Of a stretch of DNA of 64,000 nt, positions 57,255-64,000 are shown one piece after another (the first letter of the stretch is position 1; each line of letters begins with the position of its first letter). The notes beneath the pieces are model-generated. The model was not told the origin of the DNA, did no database searches, and worked only from the letters and a program-made list of their open reading frames with translations. Position numbers and translations under genes: made by a program. The stretch comes from Nocardioides currus (GTDB lineage Bacteria; Actinomycetota; Actinomycetes; Propionibacteriales; Nocardioidaceae), in assembly GCF_003057875.1 (NCBI RefSeq), contig NZ_PYXZ01000001.1:496001-560000 (forward strand). The letters are read 5' to 3'.

Positions 57255-58313
57255 CTATTCCTCGCCGACCTTGCCCGTGTCCTGCTGGAGCTCGGTGATG
57301 ATGCCGAGCGGGTTGCCGTCCTCACCGTCGCCGAAGAACTTGTCGGCGGCCTCGCCCCACCCGCCGAAGTCGTCGTCGATGGTGAAGAGCTTCTCGGGCG
57401 TGGGGAACGGGTCGGACGGGTCGTTGGCACCCTCGACGTCCTCGATCTCGACGCCGTCCACGACGGGGCGGAAGCCCGACTGGGCGTAGTCGGCCTGGGC
57501 CTCGGGGCCGGTGATGAACTCGAGGAACGCCTGGGCGGTCTCGTCGGCGTCGACGGTCACCGCGGCCGGGTTCTGGATGAGCAGGGTGTCCGGCGGGACG
57601 ATGTAGTCCACGTCGGCGCCGCTCTGCTTGGCCAGGATGGCCTCGTTCTCGTAGGAGAGGAGGACGTCGCCGCTGCCGTCGGTGAAGGCGGTGGTGGCCT
57701 CACGACCGCTGCCCGGGAGGGCGATCGTGTTGTCGAGCAGCTTGGTCAGGAAGCCCTTGGCGTCGTCCTCGGAGCCGCCGTTGCCGACGATGTGCGCCCA
57801 GGCGGCCAGGATGTTCCAGCGGGCCGAGCCCGAGGAGCCGGGGTTGGGGGTGATGATCTCGACGCCCGGCTTCACCAGGTCGTCCCACGTCTCGATGCCC
57901 TCGGGGTTGCCCTTGCGGACGACGAAGACCACGACCGAGGAGGTCGCGATGCCCTTGGTCGGGGTGTCCTTCCAGTCCTCGGCGACGAGCCCGTCGCCCA
58001 CGAGGCGGGTCACGTCGGTCTCGAGCGAGTAGTGCACGACGTCGGCGTCCGCGCCGGCCTCGACCGCGCGGCTCTGGTCACCGGAGGCGCCGTAGGACGT
58101 CGCGAACTCGACGTCCTTGCCCTCGTCGGTGGCCTTGAAGTCCTCGAAGACGGGCTCGTTGGCCGCTTCCATGACGGAGAAGGCGTTGACGTCGATGGTC
58201 TCGGCGTCGCCGCCCTCGTCGCCGGCGGCGTTGGTCGAGCACGCGCTCAACGCCAGCACCGAGGCGATGGACACGGCAACCAGGCCGCGGGAGGCCTTGG
58301 CGGTGATCTTCAT
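57255..58313 (-). CDS. sbp: Sulfate-binding lipoprotein
   Basis: A 352-residue lipoprotein; the signal ends in VLALSACS with the acylated Cys25. The mature part has the type II binding-protein pattern of Sbp/CysP: NAFSVMEAANEPVFEDF, SYGASGDQSRAVEAGADADVVHYSLE, PNPGSSGSARWNILAAW and SYENEAILAK. It captures sulfate (or thiosulfate) outside the membrane for CysTWA. It is the first gene of its operon and divergent from korA. An anionic tail (DPSDPFPTPE) follows the canonical end. Confidence 0.95.
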   Translation of the reverse strand: MKITAKASRGLVAVSIASVLALSACSTNAAGDEGGDAETIDVNAFSVMEAANEPVFEDFKATDEGKDVEFATSYGASGDQSRAVEAGADADVVHYSLETDVTRLVGDGLVAEDWKDTPTKGIATSSVVVFVVRKGNPEGIETWDDLVKPGVEIITPNPGSSGSARWNILAAWAHIVGNGGSEDDAKGFLTKLLDNTIALPGSGREATTAFTDGSGDVLLSYENEAILAKQSGADVDYIVPPDTLLIQNPAAVTVDADETAQAFLEFITGPEAQADYAQSGFRPVVDGVEIEDVEGANDPSDPFPTPEKLFTIDDDFGGWGEAADKFFGDGEDGNPLGIITELQQDTGKVGEE

Positions 58314-58512
58314 GGGGGTGGTTCCTTCGTCGTTCGGCCCGAGAGGGACAGTTACTGACTAATCTCGAGAAGACTACATGACTATAGGCAATTACTTGCA
58401 CCCGTCTCGGCGTGTCACCGATCACGTTCGGGCACCCTGCGCCGGACTACAGTGCGAACTGGGCTCGAGCGCCCGCCGAACGACGTGTTCTACGAGTGGG
58501 AAGCAGGCACAG
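58314..58512. promoter_or_regulatory. Divergent promoter region of sbp and korA
   Basis: A 199-base gap with an unusually AT-rich centre (58350-58395) for this genome. It includes TCTCGAGA (58363-58370), an 8-base palindrome. No recognisable riboswitch, and no confident -35/-10 pair, was identified. It must hold the promoters for both operons. Confidence 0.4.
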
Positions 58513-60432
58513 GTGACCCAGCCGTCCAAGCAGGTCAAGCAGCTCGACCGCGTGATCATCCGGTTCGCGGGCGACTCCGGCGACGGGATGCAGCTGACCG
58601 GCGACCGCTTCACCCAGGAGTCGGCGGTCTTCGGCAACGACCTGGTCACCCTGCCCAACTTCCCGGCCGAGATCCGGGCTCCCCAGGGCACGCTGCCGGG
58701 CGTCTCGTCGTTCCAGGTGCACTTCGCCGACCACGACATCCTGACCGCGGGCGACGCCCCCGACGTGCTGGTCGCGATGAACCCCGCCGCCCTGCGGGCC
58801 AACCTCGGCGACCTCCCCAAGGGCGCGACGATCATCGTCGACACCCACGACTTCACCGCGCGCAACCTCACCAAGGCCGGCTACTCCGCCAACCCGCTCG
58901 ACGGCGACGACCTCGCCGAGTTCGCGGTGCATCCGGTCGACCTGACCGGGATGACCGTCGAGGCGGTCAAGGAGTTCGGGCTCTCCCGCAAGGACGCCGC
59001 GCGCGCGAAGAACATGTTCGCCCTCGGGCTGCTGTCGTGGATGTACGGCCGCCCGACCGAGTCCACCACGGCGTTCCTGACCAAGCGGTTCGCCAAGGTC
59101 CCCGACATCCGCGACGCCAACATCACCGCGTTCAAGGCCGGCTGGAACTTCGGCGAGACCACCGAGGCCTTCGTCGTCCGCTACGAGATCAAGCCCGCCC
59201 CGATGAACGCCGGCACCTACCGCAACATCACCGGCAACCTCGCGCTCGCCTACGGGCTGATCGCCGGCGGCGTGCAGTCCGGGCTGCCGCTGTTCCTCGG
59301 CTCCTACCCGATCACCCCGGCCTCCGACATCCTCCACGAGCTCAGCAAGCACAAGGCGTTCGGCGTCACCACCTTCCAGGCCGAGGACGAGATCGCCGGC
59401 GTCGGGGCCGCGATCGGCGCGTCCTTCGCCGGCAGCCTCGGCGTCACCACCACGTCCGGCCCCGGCATCGCGCTCAAGTCGGAGGCCATCGGCCTGGCCG
59501 TGATGACCGAGCTGCCGCTGCTCGTCGTCGACGTGCAGCGCGGCGGCCCCTCGACCGGCCTGCCCACCAAGACCGAGCAGGCCGACCTGCTCCAGGCGAT
59601 GTTCGGGCGCAACGGCGAGGCGCCGGTGCCGATCATCGCCCCGCAGTCACCCGGCGACTGCTTCGACGCCGCCCTCGAGGCCGCCCGGATCGCGATCACC
59701 TACCGCACGCCGGTGATGCTGCTCTCCGACGGCTACCTCGCGAACGGCTCCGAGCCGTGGCGGATCCCCGAGGTCGACCAGCTGCCGACCATCGACCCCG
59801 CCTTCGCCACCCACCGCAACCACGGCGAGGGCGACGACGCCGAGTTCTGGCCCTACGAGCGCGACGCCGACACCCTCGCCCGCCCGTGGGCCATCCCCGG
59901 CACTCCCGGCCTCGAGCACCGCATCGGCGGCCTGGAGAAGGGCGACGGGCACGGCAACATCTCCTACGACCCCGCCAACCACGACTACATGGTCCGCACC
60001 CGGCAGGCCAAGGTCGATCGCATCGCCGACTCGCTGCCGCCGCTCGCGGTCGACGACCCCGAGGGCCCCGACGGACGCAGGGCCCGCGTGCTGGTGCTGG
60101 GGTGGGGATCGACGTACGGCCCGATCGGCGCCGGCGTGCGCCGCGTCCGCAAGGCCGGCTACCACGTGGCCCAGGCCCACCTGCGCCACCTCAACCCGTT
60201 CCCCCACGACCTCGGTGAGGTGCTGAGGCGCTACGACAAGGTGCTCGTCCCCGAGATGAACCTCGGCCAGCTCTCCATGCTGCTGCGCGCGAAGTTCCTC
60301 GTCGACGTCGTCGGCTACAACGAGGTCCGCGGCCTCCCCCTCAAGGCGGCCGTGCTGGCCGACGTCATCGGCGGGCTCGTCGCCGAGGCCGAGGGCATCG
60401 AGGTCGACCTCACCCCGAAGGAGAACGCATGA
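58513..60432 (+). CDS. korA: 2-oxoacid (2-oxoglutarate):ferredoxin oxidoreductase, alpha subunit
   Basis: A 639-residue fused gamma-alpha subunit. The N-terminal gamma domain begins RVIIRFAGDSGDGMQLTGDRF and continues to FPAEIRAPQGTLPGVSSFQ. The alpha part has the pyrimidine-binding FLGSYPITPASDILHELS, the GLPTKTEQADLLQAM loop and a C-terminal GWGSTYGPIGAGVRRV domain. With KorB it oxidatively decarboxylates 2-oxoglutarate (or pyruvate) to the acyl-CoA with ferredoxin as acceptor, an anaerobic-style alternative in the TCA cycle kept in actinobacteria. The GTG at 58513 (VTQPSKQVKQ) fits the family start; residues before it (to ATG 58378) are not conserved in type. It is coupled to korB by ATGA. 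Confidence 0.93.
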   Translation: MTQPSKQVKQLDRVIIRFAGDSGDGMQLTGDRFTQESAVFGNDLVTLPNFPAEIRAPQGTLPGVSSFQVHFADHDILTAGDAPDVLVAMNPAALRANLGDLPKGATIIVDTHDFTARNLTKAGYSANPLDGDDLAEFAVHPVDLTGMTVEAVKEFGLSRKDAARAKNMFALGLLSWMYGRPTESTTAFLTKRFAKVPDIRDANITAFKAGWNFGETTEAFVVRYEIKPAPMNAGTYRNITGNLALAYGLIAGGVQSGLPLFLGSYPITPASDILHELSKHKAFGVTTFQAEDEIAGVGAAIGASFAGSLGVTTTSGPGIALKSEAIGLAVMTELPLLVVDVQRGGPSTGLPTKTEQADLLQAMFGRNGEAPVPIIAPQSPGDCFDAALEAARIAITYRTPVMLLSDGYLANGSEPWRIPEVDQLPTIDPAFATHRNHGEGDDAEFWPYERDADTLARPWAIPGTPGLEHRIGGLEKGDGHGNISYDPANHDYMVRTRQAKVDRIADSLPPLAVDDPEGPDGRRARVLVLGWGSTYGPIGAGVRRVRKAGYHVAQAHLRHLNPFPHDLGEVLRRYDKVLVPEMNLGQLSMLLRAKFLVDVVGYNEVRGLPLKAAVLADVIGGLVAEAEGIEVDLTPKENA

Positions 60433-61523
60433 CCACCGACAGCACCGCCGACCTCGGCCTCCCCGGACTGCGCTCGGGCGTGGAGCTCGTTCCCACCCTC
60501 GACGAGGGCAGCGCGCCCCAGACCGGCAAGGAGTTCACCTCCGACCAGGAGGTGCGCTGGTGCCCGGGCTGCGGCGACTACGCCGTGCTCAAGGCGGTGC
60601 AGAACTTCCTGCCCGACCTCGGCCTGCGTCGCGAGAACATCGTGTTCGTCTCCGGCATCGGCTGCTCCTCGCGCTTCCCCTACTACCTCGACACCTACGG
60701 CATGCACTCGATCCACGGCCGCGCCCCGTCGATCGCGACCGGCATCGCCACGGCCCGCGAGGACCTCTCGGTCTGGGTCGTCACCGGCGACGGCGACGCG
60801 CTCTCCATCGGCGGCAACCACCTGATCCACGCGCTGCGCCGCAACGTGAACATGACGATCCTGCTGTTCAACAACCGGATCTACGGCCTCACCAAGGGGC
60901 AGTACTCCCCCACCTCCGAGCCCGGCAAGGTCACCAAGTCCACCCCGATGGGGTCGGTCGACCACCCCTTCAACCCGGTCTCGCTGGCGCTCGGCGCCGA
61001 GGCCTCGTTCGTGGCCCGCACCATCGACTCCGACCGCTTGCACCTCACGAGCGTCCTGTCGGCGGCGGCCGCTCACCGCGGCACCTCGTTCGTCGAGATC
61101 TACCAGAACTGCCCGATCTTCAACGACGGTGCCTTCGACGCCATCAAGTCACCCGAGACCAAGGCCGACGCGATCATCCCGCTCGTGCACGGGGAGCCGA
61201 TCCGGTGGAGCGACAAGGCGCTGGTCCGCGACCGGCAGGGCGGCGGGGTCCAGGTCGTCGCGGCCGCCGAGGTCGCCGACGCCGACGTCCTCGTCCACGA
61301 CGCGCACGCGCCCGACCCGTCGACCGCGTTCGCGATCTCGCGGCTGACCGACTCCGGCTACCTCAACACCTCGCCGATCGGCATCTTCCGGCAGGTCGAG
61401 CGGGCGACGTACGACGACGAGGCGCGCGCCCAGCTCGAGACGGCACGAGGGGCCGCCACCGGCGACCCCTCGCAACGTCTTGCCGCCCTGATCGGTGCGG
61501 GCGACACCTGGACGATCGTGTGA
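60429..61523 (+). CDS. korB: 2-oxoacid:ferredoxin oxidoreductase, beta subunit
   Basis: A 364-residue ThDP- and 4Fe-4S-containing subunit. The cluster cysteines include those in RWCPGCGDYAVL and GIGCSSRFPYY, with a later one in YQNCPIFND. The ThDP-binding motif is GDGDALSIGGNHLIHALRRN..NNRIYGLTKGQYSPTS. The ATGA overlap with korA ensures equal translation. It is complete and of normal length. A small secreted-protein gene follows in the opposite direction. Confidence 0.95.
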   Translation: MTTDSTADLGLPGLRSGVELVPTLDEGSAPQTGKEFTSDQEVRWCPGCGDYAVLKAVQNFLPDLGLRRENIVFVSGIGCSSRFPYYLDTYGMHSIHGRAPSIATGIATAREDLSVWVVTGDGDALSIGGNHLIHALRRNVNMTILLFNNRIYGLTKGQYSPTSEPGKVTKSTPMGSVDHPFNPVSLALGAEASFVARTIDSDRLHLTSVLSAAAAHRGTSFVEIYQNCPIFNDGAFDAIKSPETKADAIIPLVHGEPIRWSDKALVRDRQGGGVQVVAAAEVADADVLVHDAHAPDPSTAFAISRLTDSGYLNTSPIGIFRQVERATYDDEARAQLETARGAATGDPSQRLAALIGAGDTWTIV

Positions 61524-61532
61524 CCCGACAGG

Positions 61533-61958
61533 TCAGTTGAAGAACAGCGTCCAGGTCTCACCCTTGGTGGTGCCGTAGCCGTTGCTGCCCTTGACCTTGA
61601 CGCGCCACTTCCAGCGGCCGGTCTGGGGGGCCTGGATCCTCGTCTTGTACTTGCCGGCGTCGTTGGTCTTGAGCTGGCGGACCGTCTTCCACTTGCAGCT
61701 CTTCTTCGGGCACGCCTTCTTCTGCAGCTGCACCTTCTGCTTGGCGTAGGGCAGGTAGGTCACCCCGTCGACCTGGAGCTCGCTGACGACGCCGGTGAGC
61801 TTGAAGGTGTTGAAGTTGATCTGCTTCTCCGCCGGGGGCACCTCGGTGATGGTGCGCTTGGGCAGCGACCCCTGCGCCTGGACCGGAGCGGCTCCGAGGG
61901 CGCTCAGGCTCAGCAGGGCGGCCAGCATGGCGACGATGACGGTGCGGATGACCCGCAT
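61533..61958 (-). CDS. Small secreted protein of unknown function
   Basis: A 141-residue exported protein. Signal peptide: residues 1-29 (TVIVAMLAALLSLSALGAAPVQA, cleavage after AQA). The mature 112 residues are basic (Lys-rich) with two Cys in KKACPKKSCKWKT, which are likely to form a disulfide. The fold reads as a single beta-sandwich: GVVSELQVDGVTYLPYAKQKVQLQ, then DAGKYKTRIQAPQTGRWKWRVKVKG. This resembles Ig-like or adhesin-type extracellular domains. TAGGGGGAACC precedes the ATG at 61958. I do not recognise a family. Confidence 0.75.
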   Translation of the reverse strand: MRVIRTVIVAMLAALLSLSALGAAPVQAQGSLPKRTITEVPPAEKQINFNTFKLTGVVSELQVDGVTYLPYAKQKVQLQKKACPKKSCKWKTVRQLKTNDAGKYKTRIQAPQTGRWKWRVKVKGSNGYGTTKGETWTLFFN

Positions 61959-62050
61959 GGTTCCCCCTAGGGACGTGTGAGAAGGACGTGTGCATGGTAG
62001 ACGCCGACCGCGGCCGGTTGGTTGCCGAGACCGGGACCTAGGATCGGCGG

Positions 62051-62959
62051 GTGCCTGAGGCTCGCAAGGGGATCGTGTTCGGGGCACTCGCCTACGCCCT
62101 GTGGGGCCTCTTCCCGCTCTACTGGCCCCTGCTCGAGCCCGCCGGGGCGGTCGAGATCCTGGCCCACCGCATCGTCTGGTCGGCCGTGACGATGGCGATC
62201 ATCGTGGTCGCCCTCCGCCGGGGCGCCGCCGTGCGGGCCGTGCTGCGCAACCGCCGCCAGCTCACGCTGCTGAGCGTCGCGGCGGTGGTCATCTCGTTCA
62301 ACTGGGCGACCTACATCTACGGCGTCAACAACGACCGGGTCGTCGAGGCGTCGCTGGGCTACTTCATCAACCCGCTGGTCACCGTGCTGATGGGCGTCTT
62401 CATCCTCTCCGAGCAGCTGCGCCGGCTGCAGTGGATCGCCCTCGGGATCGCCACGCTCGCCGTCGTGGTGCTGACGATCGACTACGGCCGGCCGCCGTGG
62501 GTCGCCCTCGTCCTCGCCTTCTCCTTCGGCACCTACGGCCTGGCCAAGAAGCAGGCCGGTGTCGGTCCGGTCGAGAGCCTGACGATCGAGACCATGGTCC
62601 TCGCGCCGATCGCGGGGGCGTACGTCGCGTGGCTGGTCGCCACCGGCGGCTCCCACCTCGGCGCGGAGGGGCTGGGGCACGCGCTGCTCTTCACCACGAC
62701 CGGGATCGTCACCGCGATCCCGCTGATGCTCTTCGGCGCGGCAGCGATCCGGGTGCCCCTGGTCGCGCTCGGACTGCTGCAGTACCTCGCACCGATCATC
62801 CAGTTCGCACTCGGCGTGCTGGTCTTCCACGAGGACATGCCCTCGGGCCGCTGGGTCGGCTTCGGGCTGGTGTGGGTCGCACTGGTGGTCTTCACCGTCG
62901 AGACGATCAACCACCGCCGACGCCAGCTGCGGCTGGTGACCGAGGCGAGCGCCTGCTAG
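62051..62959 (+). CDS. rarD: RarD/EamA family transporter
   Basis: A 302-residue membrane protein with ten helices in two EamA repeats. The RarD type is clear: GIVFGALAYALWGLFPLYWPLLEP at the start, EILAHRIVWSA, FNWATYIYGVNNDRVVEASLGYFINPLV and QYLAPIIQFALGVLVFHEDM. The physiological substrate is uncertain (chloramphenicol resistance was the original phenotype in Gram-negatives). The GTG at 62051 begins exactly at the conserved start. It overlaps the convergent small-membrane-protein gene by four bases. Confidence 0.93.
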   Translation: MPEARKGIVFGALAYALWGLFPLYWPLLEPAGAVEILAHRIVWSAVTMAIIVVALRRGAAVRAVLRNRRQLTLLSVAAVVISFNWATYIYGVNNDRVVEASLGYFINPLVTVLMGVFILSEQLRRLQWIALGIATLAVVVLTIDYGRPPWVALVLAFSFGTYGLAKKQAGVGPVESLTIETMVLAPIAGAYVAWLVATGGSHLGAEGLGHALLFTTTGIVTAIPLMLFGAAAIRVPLVALGLLQYLAPIIQFALGVLVFHEDMPSGRWVGFGLVWVALVVFTVETINHRRRQLRLVTEASAC

Positions 62960-63237
62960 CCGGACGCCGTCGCGCGGAAGACGAGCATCATCACCACGAC
63001 GACGCCCACCGCGGCGAGGCTGAGGCCGGCGAGCACCGGGTCGGCCTCCAGCGACCCCTTGGCGACGTACCTCCTGCGCGCCACCTCCCAGAAGACGGCG
63101 ATGAACGCGAACCCCAGGCCCGCGCTCAGCCACCGCACGATCGCGGGCTGGTCGGGCACGACGGTGGCGACCTTGACCAGGCACAGGACGGCGAGGACGC
63201 CGAAGAGACCGGAGGCGACGACGAACAGGGCGCGCAT
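62956..63237 (-). CDS. Small membrane protein, unknown
   Basis: A 93-residue protein with three predicted helices (residues 4-25, 36-52 and 67-88). The short loops carry RRRYVAKGSLEADP, with basic residues on one side, suggesting an inside loop between helices 2 and 3. No motif of a known family is seen. Stops at 62956 by a four-base overlap with rarD. ATG 63237 (MRALFVV) is the first start in keeping with the helical layout; the longer in-frame opening (to 63381) would cross the start of the next gene. Confidence 0.7.
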   Translation of the reverse strand: MRALFVVASGLFGVLAVLCLVKVATVVPDQPAIVRWLSAGLGFAFIAVFWEVARRRYVAKGSLEADPVLAGLSLAAVGVVVVMMLVFRATASG

Positions 63238-63301
63238 GCAGGCATGGTTGCACGCCCCGCTGGGTAGGCCTGCCACCACACGACGCAGAGGGAGACGAGC
63301 A

Positions 63302-64000
63302 GTGCGCCTGGAACCGAAGAACATCCACGAGCTCGCGGCGGACCGCATGAGCGACCAGGCCGGGTGGGTGGGCGTCGCCAAGACGTCCTACATCCCCAAC
63401 AACCTGGCCTCGTTCGACCCCGGCAACGAGGGGCTGATCGGGATGCTGATGCACCAGCACGACGGCAACGTGCAGCAGATGCTCGACAACGCCGCCGCCG
63501 GCCAGCGCCTGCTCGAGACGGTGTCGGGCAAGCTCGACGAGCTGTTCGCGCTCTACGAGGCGACCGACGACGACGAGGCCGTGCGCTTCGGCCACCTGCT
63601 CGACGGCCTCGGCGGCGACCCGCAGTTCCAGTCCGGCCCGCCGCTGGGCACCCCCGGCTCGCCGGCCAGCTTCCCGCCCGACCCGCCCAACCTGCGCCGG
63701 GCCGTGCCGATGGAGGGCATCCCCGACCCGGTGATGATGCTGATCAAGATGGGCGGCGACTTCGTCAGCCCGTCGTTCTACATCCTGGGCATCATCAAGC
63801 TCGCCTGCGGGGTCGACCCGATCCAGTGGTTCACCAGGGAGATGATCGGCGACTACCAGTCCGTCTCCGAGGCGGGCGACGCGGTCCGCGCGCTCGGCGA
63901 GTTCTACGCCCAGCTCTCGGGGCACCTCACCACCGACGCCGGCATCCTCTTCGACCGCTGGCAGGGGGTGGCCGCCGACGCCGCGACCCCCTACTGGCGC
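63302..64000 (+). CDS. WXG/EspC-like type VII secretion substrate or toxin N-terminus (3' end outside window)
   Basis: An open frame of 233 codons to the window edge, translated directly. GTG 63302 has GAGGGAGA eight bases upstream. The N-terminal helical part (about residues 1-110) ends with LDELFALYEATDDDEAVRFG; YEATD matches the Y-x-x-x-D/E export signal of type VII (ESX) substrates such as EspC. A Pro-rich linker (about 115-145) leads to a second helical part with LGEFYAQLSGHLTTD and DRWQGVAADAATPYW, where W-Q-G resembles the WXG turn. The protein continues beyond the window, so a C-terminal toxin or polymorphic domain could follow. The family is inferred from these features, not from similarity to one named protein. 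Confidence 0.65.
   Translation, partial: MRLEPKNIHELAADRMSDQAGWVGVAKTSYIPNNLASFDPGNEGLIGMLMHQHDGNVQQMLDNAAAGQRLLETVSGKLDELFALYEATDDDEAVRFGHLLDGLGGDPQFQSGPPLGTPGSPASFPPDPPNLRRAVPMEGIPDPVMMLIKMGGDFVSPSFYILGIIKLACGVDPIQWFTREMIGDYQSVSEAGDAVRALGEFYAQLSGHLTTDAGILFDRWQGVAADAATPYWR

Noticed and set aside
58314..58512. SAM or other sulfur riboswitch ahead of the sulfate importer
   Set aside because: No pattern of conserved helices could be matched by eye, and the region is short and AT-rich. A covariance search (Rfam SAM classes) would settle it.
61524..61545. TGACC-CGACA-GGTCA hairpin after korB as terminator
   Set aside because: Only 5-bp arms; not distinguishable from chance.

Overview
The window is very GC-rich, uses many GTG starts, has tightly packed genes with ATGA overlaps, and carries actinobacterial hallmarks: an EspC/WXG-like type VII secretion substrate at the right edge, an MptB-type lipid mannosyltransferase, KorAB, and F420/LLM-type oxidoreductases. 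It most resembles a chromosomal segment of a Nocardioides-like actinomycete (family Nocardioidaceae). That is an inference from gene content and style; no rRNA is present. No transposase, integrase, phage gene or CRISPR array was seen. No gap between genes exceeds about 210 bases.

Layout. 0-6 kb: the end of a methionine aminopeptidase, a kinase-luciferase fusion gene flanked on both sides by the same 50-bp hairpin repeat, pirin, and an FdhF/YdeP molybdoenzyme. 6-17.4 kb: a GT4 glycosyltransferase, a TetR/SDR pair with two operators, an Old Yellow Enzyme, a heterodimeric ABC exporter with one completely degenerate ATP site, a Bcr/CflA-type MFS pump carrying a perfect 39-bp internal duplication, and a VanY-like carboxypeptidase divergent from a two-component system. 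17.4-29.3 kb: a 22-bp tandem repeat array, homogentisate catabolism (hmgA opposite an unknown gene plus fahA), an MptB-like transferase whose 3' end runs antisense into fahA, a metallophosphoesterase, a secreted repeat protein, an MFS protein, and a TetR-controlled AhpD/ALDH/ADH operon closed by a 19-bp terminator.

29.3-43.6 kb is the most distinctive block. A nine-gene, mostly ATGA-coupled minus-strand operon carries a thiol-dioxygenase-like cupin, two enoyl-CoA hydratases, three CaiB/BaiF CoA-transferase family proteins, an SsuBC-type ABC permease and ATPase, and an IclR regulator. Next to it lie the binding protein, a divergent FAD oxidase/ThDP enzyme pair, and a LysR-YeiH (putative sulfite/sulfate exporter) pair. 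A shared CATCA-TGATG palindrome marks both the IclR and the binding-protein promoters. I read the block as a candidate uptake and degradation system for a carboxylated organosulfur compound; this is a hypothesis.

43.6-64 kb: tRNA-Tyr, a YajQ-type protein, a UvrA-like ATPase, a diacylglycerol kinase-like protein, DUF1206, two PAP2 phosphatases, a phospholipase D, a PPK2, and two tandem stand-alone cobalamin-binding proteins with the CarH-type W-x9-EH signature but no DNA-binding domain. These are followed by a complete sulfate ABC importer, KorAB (2-oxoacid:ferredoxin oxidoreductase), a small secreted protein, RarD, a small membrane protein, and the start of a WXG/EspC-like protein that runs off the window.
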